From Polynucleobacter sp. MWH-Loch1C5 (lineage in GTDB: Bacteria > Pseudomonadota > Gammaproteobacteria > Burkholderiales > Burkholderiaceae), in NCBI RefSeq assembly GCF_018881775.1, contig NZ_JACVPR010000001.1, positions 496,001 to 560,000 of the forward strand: a DNA stretch of 64,000 nt, written 5' to 3'. The notes beneath the pieces were generated by a model. That model was not told where the DNA came from. It worked only from the letters and a program-made list of their open reading frames with translations, and made no database searches. Below are positions 17,675 to 27,533 of this stretch, piece by piece. Position 1 is the stretch's first letter. Each line of letters begins with the position of its first letter. The translations under genes were made by a program, and so were the position numbers.

Positions 17675-18901
17675 CTACCTTTTTTCTGTCTTTCTAGCGA
17701 CTATCTCTTGTAATTGGACCTCGGCCAAGCCATCAGCTAAGCGCAGTTCATAAGGGGTCTGCGTCCTCAAGTCTTGTGGGTTTCTTTGCGCATGGCCTTG
17801 CTCATCGAGTAATACTGCATAACCACGATCTAAGGTTCTTTGAGGATTCAGAATCTCTAGATGTTTCCCTAAATGATCTAGGGTTGTTGTATGACGCTTG
17901 GTTAGTACACGCCACGCTTGATGCAAGCGTGCCTCGAGAGCATCCTTACGCTCACGCATCTGTTGTGGATTAGGGATGGCATGCTGCAAACGCATTTGCA
18001 TTTGATCAAGACGCTGCACCTCCCGATCGAGTACTTGACGAATCCGTCTGGCGATACGCTCTTGATAGTAATTTAAGTCTTGCAAAAGCGCCTCACGATC
18101 AGGGGTCGCTAATTCAGCAGCACCTGTTGGTGTTGGCGCCCGCAAATCGGCCACAAAATCACTGATAGTGAAATCTGTTTCATGACCCACCCCAGAAATG
18201 ATGGGTACCGGTGAACTCGCGATGACCCGTGCGAGTGCCTCGTCATTAAATGCCCATAAATCTTCAATACTGCCGCCGCCACGCACCAATAGAATGGTTT
18301 CAATACCCAAGGCATCTGCTTGTTCATAAACGCTCTGGAGGGCTCCTATGATTGCGGCTGGGGCATCCGCCCCTTGCACCAACGTTGGGAATATAGTGAC
18401 CGGAATATGCGGAGCACGTCGCGCCAAAGTACTCAACACATCTTTTAAAGCGGCAGCCTGGGTTGAAGTCACCACCGCAATACCTTTGGGGTGCGCAGCA
18501 ATGTCTCGTTTGCGCTCTTCAGCAAACAAACCTTCTTTAGCTAACTTTTCTTTCAGCTTCAAAAAGGCTTCATATAAACCCCCTTGTCCAGCTCTGCGCA
18601 AAAGCTGTACATTGATCTGTAAATCACCACGGGGTATGTAAACACTGACTTGGGCTGATACCTCGACTAAGTCGCCCTCTTTAGGCATAAAGCCGACTTG
18701 AGTATTGCGACCGCGAAACATCACTGCCCGTATTTGGCTCTCACTGTCCTTTAATGAGAAATACCAATGGCCACTGTCATAAGCCTTGAAATTAGAAATC
18801 TCACCTCTGAGCCACACAGAACCAATTTGGCCATCCAAAAGCTCAACAATGGCGCGGTTGAGATCGCCAACAGAGATAATTTCTCTCGATATTTCTGTCA
18901 T
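17675..18901 (-). CDS. xseA: Exodeoxyribonuclease VII large subunit
   Basis: Catalytic subunit of ExoVII, which degrades single-stranded DNA. The 408-residue protein has the N-terminal OB-fold (about residues 5–100, including WLRGEISNFKAYDSGHWYFSLKD) and the XseA nuclease domain (VVTSTQAAALKDVL, LLVRGGGSIEDLWAFNDE, SGVGHETDFTISDFVADLRAPTPTGAAE), followed by a coiled-coil region and a short C-terminal segment. It is divergent from the exbB operon; no xseB is nearby. Confidence 0.96.
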   Translation of the reverse strand: MTEISREIISVGDLNRAIVELLDGQIGSVWLRGEISNFKAYDSGHWYFSLKDSESQIRAVMFRGRNTQVGFMPKEGDLVEVSAQVSVYIPRGDLQINVQLLRRAGQGGLYEAFLKLKEKLAKEGLFAEERKRDIAAHPKGIAVVTSTQAAALKDVLSTLARRAPHIPVTIFPTLVQGADAPAAIIGALQSVYEQADALGIETILLVRGGGSIEDLWAFNDEALARVIASSPVPIISGVGHETDFTISDFVADLRAPTPTGAAELATPDREALLQDLNYYQERIARRIRQVLDREVQRLDQMQMRLQHAIPNPQQMRERKDALEARLHQAWRVLTKRHTTTLDHLGKHLEILNPQRTLDRGYAVLLDEQGHAQRNPQDLRTQTPYELRLADGLAEVQLQEIVARKTEKR

Positions 18902-19248
18902 TTTTTTACAGTCATCTTGTATTTATAAGGACTTGCAGTCCAAAACTATCCACAGACCTATTCAGTTTCTTTGTTTGACGCTCAGAATACCCCTCTGAGC
19001 CAATTAAATCGATATAAACTATTGATTTATATAATTAAATTAAAACTACTTATGAATACTTGAGTGTTTCTAAAACCAAAATCAAGGACTTATACGCACC
19101 GCAGATATAAGTTTTACACATAGTTATCCACAGCCTTTTCAATCACTTTGACCCAGATAGCTCATCAATTAAAGACTCCTTCGAAAATAAGCCAGCCAAG
19201 TGCTTGATTTTGCATTCAGACAACACGCATCGTTTAAAGTATAGGTCT
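18902..19248. other. AT-rich intergenic region with two DnaA-box-like sites
   Basis: The 347 bases between divergent xseA and exbB hold no gene. A perfect TTATCCACA lies at 19124–19132 and a one-mismatch copy, CTATCCACA, at 18946–18954, in the same orientation, with a very AT-rich stretch between them (about 19000–19060). It is long for a promoter region in this compact genome. Replication genes are not nearby, so it is not proposed as oriC. Confidence 0.5.
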
Positions 19249-19872
19249 ATGTACGAGATGATACTTGCTGCGGGTTGGCCCGCCTGGCCACTTTTATTGA
19301 CCTCTATTTTGGCGCTAGCCATATTGCTGGAACGTTTTTGGTTCTTACAACAAAAAAAGGTATCCCCACCTCATTTAATTAAAGCAGCCAGCCAAGTCTA
19401 TGACTCTGGATTGTTGAATCAGAGTCAAAGTGCTGCAGCACTACAAAGCCTCTCAGATGCCGCACTCTTAGGTCGTATCCTAGCGAGCGGTTTAGAGGCT
19501 TATCAAAAAAAGCCAAGTGCTGATTTTGTCACCACGGCCATGCAAGAGACTGCTCAAGATGTGGCCTACTATTTAGAGCGCTATATGGGTGCTTTAGCAA
19601 CGATTGCGACAATCGCTCCATTGATGGGCTTATTTGGTACGGTGGTTGGCATGATTGAGATTTTTGGTAGTCAACAATCTGGTGTAGCTAACCCACAACA
19701 GTTAGCCCATGGTATTTCGATTGCGCTATACAACACCGCTTTTGGGCTCTTGATTGCGATTCCTGCCTATGCAGGTTGGCGCATCTTGCGCAGCATGATT
19801 GATGCTCGCCAACGAGAATGTGAACAAGCCGCCAAAGCGCTATTGGAAGAATTGTTTCCAGCGAGTCTATGA
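19249..19872 (+). CDS. exbB: MotA/TolQ/ExbB proton-channel family protein (ExbB)
   Basis: Inner-membrane channel subunit that with ExbD harvests proton motive force. The 207-residue protein has three transmembrane helices (about residues 10–28, 100–125 and 145–170), with the conserved LATIATIAPLMGLFGTVVGMIE and ALYNTAFGLLIAIPAY segments. The start at 19249 is chosen because family members begin shortly before the first helix; the frame is open 15 codons more. No TonB gene is next to it. Its stop overlaps exbD by four bases. Distinct from the tolQ copy at 28.8 kb. Confidence 0.92.
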   Translation: MYEMILAAGWPAWPLLLTSILALAILLERFWFLQQKKVSPPHLIKAASQVYDSGLLNQSQSAAALQSLSDAALLGRILASGLEAYQKKPSADFVTTAMQETAQDVAYYLERYMGALATIATIAPLMGLFGTVVGMIEIFGSQQSGVANPQQLAHGISIALYNTAFGLLIAIPAYAGWRILRSMIDARQRECEQAAKALLEELFPASL

Positions 19873-20321
19873 AATTATTCAGTGACTCTTCTCAAACATT
19901 ATTCACGCGCCAAGCGGAATCTCGACTAGCGCCTGAAATTAATCTGATCGCCTTTATTGATGTCTTGTTGGTGATTTTGATTTTTTTAATGATTTCCACG
20001 ACATTCACGAAGTATCAAGAACTCTCCATCACATTGCCTGAGGCCAATGGTGTCTCAGCTAGTTCCAAGAGCAAGGAACTCAATGTCGCAATCACAGCCG
20101 ATGGAAGAATCGCGATGAATGGTAAGCGCGTGGCTTACAGTCAACTCGATACGCAAATGAATGAGTGGGCTCAGCAACTTGGCACTCAAGCCATGGTGAT
20201 CATTGCGGCTGATGGCAAAGCACCCCATCAAGCGGTGATGCAAGTGATGGAAGCAGCACGCAATGCCAATCTTCATCAAATTGTGTTCGCGACCCAAGGT
20301 AAAAACGATAAGGCGCCATAA
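19869..20321 (+). CDS. exbD: ExbD/TolR family biopolymer transport protein
   Basis: Partner of the preceding ExbB, start overlapping its stop (ATGA). The 150-residue protein has a cytoplasmic N-terminus, one transmembrane helix (about residues 24–44) carrying the proton-carrying aspartate in LIAFIDVLLVILIFLM, and a periplasmic domain. It is fourth-base coupled and precedes lpxK, an order seen in many betaproteobacteria, where the channel may energise a TonB-like or lipid-trafficking system; that role is not established here. Confidence 0.92.
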   Translation: MKLFSDSSQTLFTRQAESRLAPEINLIAFIDVLLVILIFLMISTTFTKYQELSITLPEANGVSASSKSKELNVAITADGRIAMNGKRVAYSQLDTQMNEWAQQLGTQAMVIIAADGKAPHQAVMQVMEAARNANLHQIVFATQGKNDKAP

Positions 20322-20338
20322 GCGCCTTAAGCCAAGCC

Positions 20339-21433
20339 ATGAAATCTGCGAATCATTCACAGCTCACCTTAAACGCACCAGCTTATTGGGAAAAGCGTGG
20401 CTTAAAAGCCTGCTTGATGTGTCCTCTCAGCCTGGTCTTTGGCTGGTTAGCCGCTCTACGTCGTTGCCTTTATGAAATCGGTATTCTGAAAAGTGTTGCC
20501 TTACCTGTACCCGTCATCATTGTCGGCAATCTGCGCGTTGGAGGTACTGGTAAAACTCCAACGGTGATTGCTCTAGCTCGCGCATTACGAGATAAAGGCT
20601 ATCGTGTTGGCGTGATCTCTAGAGGCTATCAAGGCCAGGTGACTGATCCCACAGAAGTCACTCTAACTAGCGATGCGCGCATCGTAGGCGATGAACCTGC
20701 ACTGATGGCTCAACAGCTCTACCATCATGATGCTGCTTGGCATATACCGGTCTTTGTTCATCCGAAAAGAGTGTTAGCAGGCCTTGCCCTGCTTAAACAA
20801 TATCCTGATGTGAATGTCATTGTGTGTGATGACGGCCTCCAACATTACGGTCTCAAACGCTGGCCGGCACGCGAAGGAGGTCGCGATATTGAAATCATCG
20901 TGCGTGATCCACGGGGTGAAGGCAATCGCTACTTAATGCCAGCGGGACCCTTGCGTGAACATGCGAACCGTGAGCGTGACTTCACTTTGCATCTTGGTCA
21001 AAGTATTAAAACGAATAAACCCTACTTATGTGGCGCCCCGCTCTACGGTGTTTTGGCGCGCGCCGGAACGGCCTATCAACTCAATCATCCACCTCATCAA
21101 CTATCAGTAGATGAATTAGTGACCATCAGCCATCAAGAAAAAATCTTATGCGCTGCAGGTATGGGGCATCCTGAAAAGTTTTTCCAGTTACTTGAGTCGC
21201 AAGGTATTGAAATTAAGCGCCTCCCCTTACCAGATCACTACAACTATCTAGAAAACCCCTTTTCAGAATCTGGCGCGCAGCGCATTTTGATCACCGAAAA
21301 GGATGCCGTAAAATGCCAAGAAATGCAGATGTATCGTGATGATGCTCGTATTTGGGTCATGCCAGTCACCATTGAATTACCACCTGACTTGCTAGAACAA
21401 ATTGATGTCATCCTGCAACGCCCCGTCAACTAA
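20339..21433 (+). CDS. lpxK: Tetraacyldisaccharide 4'-kinase
   Basis: Phosphorylates the 4' position of lipid A precursor at the inner membrane. The 364-residue protein has an N-terminal hydrophobic anchor (about residues 25–42), the P-loop [25 protein letters not shown], and the DDGLQHY motif that carries the catalytic aspartates. It follows exbD by 17 bases in one operon with trm112, kdsB and probably adk, three of which serve the LPS or nucleotide pool. Confidence 0.96.
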   Translation: MKSANHSQLTLNAPAYWEKRGLKACLMCPLSLVFGWLAALRRCLYEIGILKSVALPVPVIIVGNLRVGGTGKTPTVIALARALRDKGYRVGVISRGYQGQVTDPTEVTLTSDARIVGDEPALMAQQLYHHDAAWHIPVFVHPKRVLAGLALLKQYPDVNVIVCDDGLQHYGLKRWPAREGGRDIEIIVRDPRGEGNRYLMPAGPLREHANRERDFTLHLGQSIKTNKPYLCGAPLYGVLARAGTAYQLNHPPHQLSVDELVTISHQEKILCAAGMGHPEKFFQLLESQGIEIKRLPLPDHYNYLENPFSESGAQRILITEKDAVKCQEMQMYRDDARIWVMPVTIELPPDLLEQIDVILQRPVN

Positions 21434-21444
21434 ATTGGGAATCG

Positions 21445-21633
21445 ATGATGGAAAAACGCTTACTCGACATCTTGGTTTGTCCATTATGTAAATCCAGCTT
21501 GCAACATGATCAGAAAAATAATGAACTGATTTGTAAAGCCGATAAGCTGGCTTATCCGATCAAAGACGGTATACCAGTGATGCTCGCCAACGACGCTCGC
21601 AGTCTGAGCCCTGAAGAAATTCAGGCACTTTAA
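21445..21633 (+). CDS. Trm112-like zinc-ribbon protein (YcaR type)
   Basis: A 62-residue protein beginning [19 protein letters not shown], with a CPLC knuckle and a third cysteine in [20 protein letters not shown]. This is the usual bacterial Trm112/YcaR shape. Eukaryotic relatives activate methyltransferases; the bacterial role is not settled. It lies between lpxK and kdsB, as in many proteobacteria. Either of two adjacent ATG codons could start it. Confidence 0.9.
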   Translation: MMEKRLLDILVCPLCKSSLQHDQKNNELICKADKLAYPIKDGIPVMLANDARSLSPEEIQAL

Positions 21634-21650
21634 TTATTTTTTTAGTCGGC

Positions 21651-22400
21651 ATGAGCAAACCATTTATTGCGATTATCCCAGCGCGCCTGGCGTCCACTCG
21701 TTTACCGAATAAGCCATTGGCTGATATTGGCGGCAAACCCATGGTGGTGAGAGTTGCAGAGCGTGCGCTCGCTTCTGGGGCAGCACGTGTGGTGGTAGCA
21801 GTCGATGATGAAAGCATTCTCAAAGCCTGTCAAAACACAGGCTTAGATGCAATCATGACCAGTCGTGACCATCCCACAGGCACAGATCGTTTAAGTGAAG
21901 TAGTGCGTCATTTAGGTTTAGCTGATGATGCAATTGTGGTGAATGTCCAAGGCGATGAGCCTCTCATCCCGCCTCAATTGATTCAAGATGTGGCTCACTG
22001 TTTAGCCAATCATCCAGATGCCGATATCGCAACAGCGGCAGTCTTGATCGATGATGAGAGCGAAGTGAATAATCCCAATGCCGTCAAAGTGGTGATGGAT
22101 CATCAACAAAAAGCTTTGTACTTTTCACGTTCGGCCATTCCATTTGCACGCAATCCCGAGAAAGACAAGGGCCAACACTATCGCCATATTGGTATGTATG
22201 CCTATACCGCGAAGTTTTTAAAGGCCTTTGCTCAATTAAGACCGGCACCACTCGAAAACACTGAATCTCTCGAGCAATTACGCGCGCTTTGGTACGGCTA
22301 TCAAATACAAGTGCTTATTACCGATGCTGCACCCCCTGCCGGGGTTGATACGGCTGAAGACTTAGAGCGCGTCCGCGCATTAGTCCGAACATCTTCATAA
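21651..22400 (+). CDS. kdsB: 3-deoxy-manno-octulosonate cytidylyltransferase (CMP-KDO synthetase)
   Basis: Activates KDO for LPS inner core synthesis. The 249-residue protein starts with the nucleotide-binding IPARLASTRLPNKPLADIGG, then SRDHPTGTDRLSEV, NVQGDEPLIPP, and the C-terminal PPAGVDTAEDLERVR. Part of the lpxK operon, 17 bases after the Trm112-like gene. Confidence 0.97.
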   Translation: MSKPFIAIIPARLASTRLPNKPLADIGGKPMVVRVAERALASGAARVVVAVDDESILKACQNTGLDAIMTSRDHPTGTDRLSEVVRHLGLADDAIVVNVQGDEPLIPPQLIQDVAHCLANHPDADIATAAVLIDDESEVNNPNAVKVVMDHQQKALYFSRSAIPFARNPEKDKGQHYRHIGMYAYTAKFLKAFAQLRPAPLENTESLEQLRALWYGYQIQVLITDAAPPAGVDTAEDLERVRALVRTSS

Positions 22401-22551
22401 GCCCTCCATTGGGGGAAATCCCCATACGAAAAATAGCCCTTTAGAGCCAATCTGAGGTTTTTTCGTGGGAAAATGAAAGCCAAAGGCATACTGCGTCAGT
22501 TTCTTGTCAAGCAGAGTACCTAAGCTCTTGTTTTTTCCTTCAAGCGCTTAA

Positions 22552-23274
<723 letters not shown>

Positions 23275-23292
23275 TTTTCTTACTCGATAGCC

Positions 23293-23325
23293 AAAAAACC
23301 TCTGACTCGTCAGAGGTTTTTTATT
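23293..23325 (+). terminator. Rho-independent terminator after adk
   Basis: Thirteen-base-pair perfect stem (23293–23305 / 23310–23322) with a CTCG loop; A-run left, T-run right. Confidence 0.95.
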
Positions 23326-23361
23326 TTCCGATTTGTGTAAAGTCTGATAGCGAGTTGATTT

Positions 23362-23384
23362 ACTATACCACCAAGTGGTATAGT
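23362..23384. promoter_or_regulatory. Inverted-repeat operator of the RelE/HigA-like module
   Basis: Perfect 10-base arms ACTATACCAC and GTGGTATAGT separated by CAA. The right arm ends five bases before the toxin ATG, so a bound regulator would block promoter or ribosome access. Autoregulation by the downstream HTH protein is inferred from the family. Confidence 0.8.
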
Positions 23385-23389
23385 TATCT

Positions 23390-23776
23390 ATGGGTAAAAA
23401 AAGAATTTTTAAAACACGTAAATTTTCACAATGGCTTAAAAAATCAAACCTTAAAGATGAAGATTTATTAAGAGCTACTCTAGAAATTGAAGTTGGTCTT
23501 TATGACGCAGAACTTGGAGGAAATCTATACAAAAAAAGAGTAAGTTCTGGAAATAGAGGTAAGAGTAGCGGCTCTAGACTAATCCTCGCAACTAAACTAG
23601 GTAAATATTGGTTCTTTTTATTTGGATTTGATAAAAATGAAAGGCAAAACATCAATAACGTGGAATTAGCCTACCTTCAAAAAATATCTGAAATGTTATT
23701 AGATTTGAAACCCATAGAAATTGAAAAAATGAAAGAAAGTAAGTCCCTAATGGAGATTTATTATGACAATAAATAA
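23390..23776 (+). CDS. RelE/HigB-family toxin (PF06296-like)
   Basis: A 128-residue basic protein with the RelE fold signatures of the PF06296 branch: FSQWLKKSNLKDEDLL, GLYDAELGGNLYKKRVS, GKSSGSRLILA and YWFFLFGFDKNERQN. Members cleave mRNA on the ribosome. The first ATG has no Shine-Dalgarno; the operator ends just before it. It overlaps the antitoxin gene by 14 bases, giving toxin–antitoxin order. AT-rich codon use differs from the flanking adk and queC, suggesting acquisition. Confidence 0.88.
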   Translation: MGKKRIFKTRKFSQWLKKSNLKDEDLLRATLEIEVGLYDAELGGNLYKKRVSSGNRGKSSGSRLILATKLGKYWFFLFGFDKNERQNINNVELAYLQKISEMLLDLKPIEIEKMKESKSLMEIYYDNK

Positions 23777-24080
23777 GAAAAGTCGGATTATTGAAGAGAT
23801 GCGAGACACTTTCGCCGACCTTCAAAAAACAGGTGTTGTTAGTAAAAAACAAATCGCTGATTTTGCCGCCCTAAAACAGCTTCAAGTAAAAGATCTGACG
23901 CCTAATGCAATAAAACAGATTAGGCTTCGCGAAAATTTAAGTCAGGCTGTATTAGCCCTAGTTCTCAACACGAGTACTTCAACCGTTCAAAAATGGGAGA
24001 CCGGCGAGAAAAAACCAAGCGGCCCCTCTCTGAAGCTTTTATCTATTCTTAAGAATAAAGGGGTTGAGGCCCTGATTTAG
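23763..24080 (+). CDS. HigA-like HTH antitoxin
   Basis: A 105-residue protein whose C-terminal half is an XRE helix-turn-helix (IKQIRLRENLSQAVLALVLNT followed by STVQKWETGEKKPSGPS). The N-terminal half is charged and probably wraps the toxin. It overlaps the toxin gene by 14 bases and should repress the pair through the inverted repeat at 23362–23384. Convergent with queC, whose stop lies nine bases away. Confidence 0.88.
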   Translation: MTINKKSRIIEEMRDTFADLQKTGVVSKKQIADFAALKQLQVKDLTPNAIKQIRLRENLSQAVLALVLNTSTSTVQKWETGEKKPSGPSLKLLSILKNKGVEALI

Positions 24081-24089
24081 TCTTACTTT

Positions 24090-24824
24090 TTAAGCATAAA
24101 TAGTAGGATCAAGAACGCCTGCATCCTTAAATCCCTGAGCTCTCAGACGGCAAGACTCACAAACACCGCAGGCTTGACCTTTGCTGTTGGCTTGATAACA
24201 AGAGACCGTTTGCGAGAAATCCACCCCCAGTTGTAAACCGGTTTGAATAATCTGCGCTTTACTCATCTTAATAATCGGCGCATGAATACGCATCATTGTC
24301 TCTGGGGTATGCGCTTCCACACCGGCTTTGGTGGCTAAGTTGGCCGTTTTTTCAAAGGCTGCAACATATTCAGGGCGACAATCAGGATAGCCCGAATAAT
24401 CCACAGCATTCGCACCAAAGAAAATATCACGACCCCCCAAAGCCTCAATCCAACCCAAAGCGACCGAGAGCATGATCGTATTTCTGGCGGGCACATAAGT
24501 GATTGGGATCTCATCTTTTTGACTCGGACTAGTCGGTACCGCATATTGATCATCGGTGAGCGCTGAGCCACCGACAAAGCGCCTCAAATCTAAATCAATA
24601 ATCTCATGTCGATCAGCACCCAGGGTTGCCGCAACCCTGCTGGCCGCATCTAACTCAGAAGAATGTCTTTGCCCATACCGAAATGACAAAGCATAGACTT
24701 GATATCCCAACTGTTTAGCTAAAGCCAAGACAGTCGCTGAATCTAAACCACCCGAGAGGAGCACGACAGCCTTATCACCCGCCTGTCGCGCTCGCATCTT
24801 CGAGAACTGCTCAATTGCTGCCAC
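24090..24824 (-). CDS. queC: 7-cyano-7-deazaguanine synthase
   Basis: Makes preQ0, the queuosine precursor. The 244-residue protein has the PP-loop [13 protein letters not shown], the [12 protein letters not shown] segment, YVPARNTI and the zinc site around [17 protein letters not shown] (C-x8-C-x2-C-x2-C pattern). It starts at GTG, whose first base is the last base of the cpoB TAG, so it is coupled to the Tol-Pal operon. With queG and gluQ it shows three separate queuosine genes in 22 kb. Confidence 0.95.
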   Translation of the reverse strand: MAAIEQFSKMRARQAGDKAVVLLSGGLDSATVLALAKQLGYQVYALSFRYGQRHSSELDAASRVAATLGADRHEIIDLDLRRFVGGSALTDDQYAVPTSPSQKDEIPITYVPARNTIMLSVALGWIEALGGRDIFFGANAVDYSGYPDCRPEYVAAFEKTANLATKAGVEAHTPETMMRIHAPIIKMSKAQIIQTGLQLGVDFSQTVSCYQANSKGQACGVCESCRLRAQGFKDAGVLDPTIYA

Positions 24825-25582
24825 TATTTTTTCTCAATCTTGATGGTTTTCACAATCGATTTAGCTAAATTAGCTGCCTCAGACTCTGGGTATTTACTGA
24901 TTAAGGTGTCTAGCGTTTTCTTAGCCGCTGCTTTTTGTCCAGCTTCTAATTGGCTGTTACCCAAAGTCAGCATGGCATCTGGGATGCGTCCATGCAGCGG
25001 GTATTTCTTAATCAGTGCTTGAAGGTTCGCGATAGCTTCTTTGTAGTTTTTCAAACCATACTGGGCATTACCTAACCAAAACTGTGCCAATGGCCAATAG
25101 GGGCTGTTGCTGTATTTTTTGGTAAAGGTCTCAAAAAGATTTTCTGCGCGCTTCAGTTGACTATCCTGAAAAGCTTTAAGAGCTACCTCATAGGCCTCTT
25201 TCTCACCAGGCTGCACGGTGCCTTGCACACCTTCAACTTCCATCGTTTGCGGCTCAAAACGCTTCAAACGATTATTAATGTCTTGATAGAAAGTTTTCTG
25301 TTGCGCAATCAGTTCTTCAACTTGGCGCTCCAAAACTTCTATTTGGCCCCTTTGCTGCGCACTAGTGCGCTTTTCTTCTTCGAGTTGATTCATTAAATCA
25401 ACTTGCGCTCTTTGCGAGGTCGCTAGCTGTTCGCGTAAATTAATGATCGCCAGGCGCGCTTCTTTATCTTCTAAGAGCGCATGAGCTGGAGAACTAAATA
25501 AACCGGCCCCAAGAACAACAACAGCGGCCAAGGCCGCTGCTACTGTTGTGGGGATCAATCTTTGTATAAAGGTTTGCACCAT
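24824..25582 (-). CDS. cpoB: Tol-Pal cell-division coordinator CpoB (YbgF)
   Basis: Periplasmic protein that links Tol to peptidoglycan synthesis. The 252-residue precursor has a Sec signal (cleavage after AHA, about residue 35), a coiled-coil trimerisation segment (about 45–105) and a C-terminal TPR domain with [20 protein letters not shown] and [19 protein letters not shown]. It ends the tolQ–tolR–tolA–tolB–pal–cpoB series. Confidence 0.94.
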   Translation of the reverse strand: MVQTFIQRLIPTTVAAALAAVVVLGAGLFSSPAHALLEDKEARLAIINLREQLATSQRAQVDLMNQLEEEKRTSAQQRGQIEVLERQVEELIAQQKTFYQDINNRLKRFEPQTMEVEGVQGTVQPGEKEAYEVALKAFQDSQLKRAENLFETFTKKYSNSPYWPLAQFWLGNAQYGLKNYKEAIANLQALIKKYPLHGRIPDAMLTLGNSQLEAGQKAAAKKTLDTLISKYPESEAANLAKSIVKTIKIEKK

Positions 25583-25601
25583 CGGATTGATCCTTTATGT
25601 A

Positions 25602-26087
25602 TTACTGATACTGAATATCAGCGCGACGATTTTCTTTCCAAGCTTCTTCATTGCTGCCTTGTGCTTTTGGCTTTTCTTTACCAAAGCTCACGGCTTCCAT
25701 TTGTGAGTCAGGTACACCCATCAAAGACAATGATTTACGCACAGCTTCAGAACGACGCTGACCTAACGCCAAGTTGTACTCTGTGGTACCGCGCTCATCT
25801 GTATTACCTTCAATCTTAATCTTGCGATCTTTGTTAGCCTTGAGGTAGTTGGCGTGGTTTTGCAACATCGCTTGATATTCTGCTTTCACAGCATAACTAT
25901 CAAAGTCAAAGTAAACACTACGCTTAAACAATGGGCTCTTAGGATCGTTCCATGGCTGAGCACTGTAATCAGTACCCTTACCTTTAGCACCATCTGCGTC
26001 ATCTAACTTAACACCTGATGCACATGCACCTAAAAAAACAACTGAACTAATGAGCAGGGCTCTACGAATCAATGACATATGCTGCAT
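25602..26087 (-). CDS. pal: Peptidoglycan-associated lipoprotein Pal
   Basis: Outer-membrane lipoprotein that binds peptidoglycan through an OmpA-like domain. From the ATG at 26087 (161 residues) the lipobox is LGAC at about residue 22; the domain includes VYFDFDSYAVK, EGNTDERGTTEYNLALGQRRSEAV, and ENRRADIQYQ. The start is uncertain: TTGGAGGA precedes two nearby in-frame ATGs, at 26087 (close) and 26078 (wider). The open frame begins still earlier. Confidence 0.95.
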   Translation of the reverse strand: MQHMSLIRRALLISSVVFLGACASGVKLDDADGAKGKGTDYSAQPWNDPKSPLFKRSVYFDFDSYAVKAEYQAMLQNHANYLKANKDRKIKIEGNTDERGTTEYNLALGQRRSEAVRKSLSLMGVPDSQMEAVSFGKEKPKAQGSNEEAWKENRRADIQYQ

Positions 26088-26179
26088 ATTTCCTCCAAGA
26101 AGTGTGAATTTTGTAGTTAATTTTTTCATAATTGCCGTCATATCGTACCAAACTCAGATGAGCCGTAACGAAATCAGGC

Positions 26180-27481
26180 TTAATCCATAAATGGTCCCCA
26201 GGCTGGCTCACGAATATCTGCACCAGGCAAACTGAGTATCTGACGATTTTTACCATCCACCGAGACGGCTGCTAAGACTGGCTTGCCACCGGAACGCGTA
26301 GCAAATAAGACAAAACGACCATTAGCTGCAAAGGTCGGTGTCTCATCACGGGGTCCATCCGATAATTGGGTCACCTCACCTGAACTGAGTTCCTGAATTT
26401 GTAATTTAAATGCCCCGCCCGTTCTTGCGACATAGACTAAGTTTTTGCCATCAGGTGAAAGTCTTGGGCTGGTGACAAATCCATGCTTGAAAGTGACGCG
26501 CTGCGCACCACCCTCTGCCTCACCTTCGGTAGACATACGATAGATTTGTGGATTACCGCCTCGATCACTCGTGAAATAAATATGTTTACCATCCGGCGAC
26601 CACTGGGGCTCAGTATCGATCGAACTACCACGCGTTAAACGCTTTAAACCACTGCCGTCAGCATTAACACGGTAGACCTGAGTATTACCGTCAATCGATA
26701 AAGCAATCGCTAAACGACGTCCATCGGGTGACCAAGCAGGGGCGCTGTTATTGCCCTTTTGATTGGACAAGATCACTCTGCGACCCGTAGCCAACTCGTG
26801 AACATAAATGACAGGCTTGCGCGACTCAAAAGAAACATAAGCGACTTTTTTGCCATCGGGTGACCAAACTGGCGAAATGATGGGCTCTTTACTGGCTAGC
26901 GCAGGACGTGGGTTCTCACCATCTGAATCAGAAATCACCAAACGGTAATTATTACCAGCACGAATCACATAAGACAGGCGGGTTGAGAAAATGCCTCGTT
27001 CACCCAAAAGCTTTTGAATGATGTCATCAGAGATACGATGCGCGGCCATGCGCAAATCATCAGGGCCGGCAGCAATAACTAAACCACCCAGACTTTCTTG
27101 TTTACGAATATCAAATAGGCGATAGCGAATCTCAAAGCGACCATCACTCATTTTTGTGACACTACCTACCGCCAGTGCTGCTGCACCTCGCGAGTTCCAT
27201 GAACCATAGTCAGGATTAATATCCCATGCCAACTCACCATTACCCGCTTCAGTATTACGCAAGGCCCCACTGCGCGCAATATTAGAACGAATCACATCTG
27301 TTGGGCGCATTGGCAACTGAGTTTCACCAGCAAAACGCATGATTGCCACAGGTAATTGCGATTGGCCGACACCGGCAATCTCAATATTCATTTGCGCCAT
27401 AGCAGGCGCAGTGCTAATCCAACTCAAGCCCCCGAAAAGGGCGAAGAAAAAAATCTTGGTTCTCAAAACAGCCGTGCGCAT
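26180..27481 (-). CDS. tolB: Tol-Pal system beta-propeller protein TolB
   Basis: Periplasmic protein of 433 residues with a Sec signal (cleavage after AMA, about residue 29), an N-terminal TolB_N domain (about 35–160) and a six-bladed beta-propeller with repeated PVWSPDGKKVAYVSFES-type blades (about 205–430). It binds Pal and TolA. Fourth in the tol operon; 92 bases separate it from pal. Confidence 0.97.
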   Translation of the reverse strand: MRTAVLRTKIFFFALFGGLSWISTAPAMAQMNIEIAGVGQSQLPVAIMRFAGETQLPMRPTDVIRSNIARSGALRNTEAGNGELAWDINPDYGSWNSRGAAALAVGSVTKMSDGRFEIRYRLFDIRKQESLGGLVIAAGPDDLRMAAHRISDDIIQKLLGERGIFSTRLSYVIRAGNNYRLVISDSDGENPRPALASKEPIISPVWSPDGKKVAYVSFESRKPVIYVHELATGRRVILSNQKGNNSAPAWSPDGRRLAIALSIDGNTQVYRVNADGSGLKRLTRGSSIDTEPQWSPDGKHIYFTSDRGGNPQIYRMSTEGEAEGGAQRVTFKHGFVTSPRLSPDGKNLVYVARTGGAFKLQIQELSSGEVTQLSDGPRDETPTFAANGRFVLFATRSGGKPVLAAVSVDGKNRQILSLPGADIREPAWGPFMD

Positions 27482-27533
27482 AGGTCTCCTCTAAGACGCA
27501 ATATTGGAATAGCTGTAAGTTTAGTCCTTTGGC

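Noticed and set aside
18902-19248. Chromosomal replication origin
   Set aside because: Only two DnaA-box-like sites and no dnaA, dnaN, parAB or gidA genes nearby.
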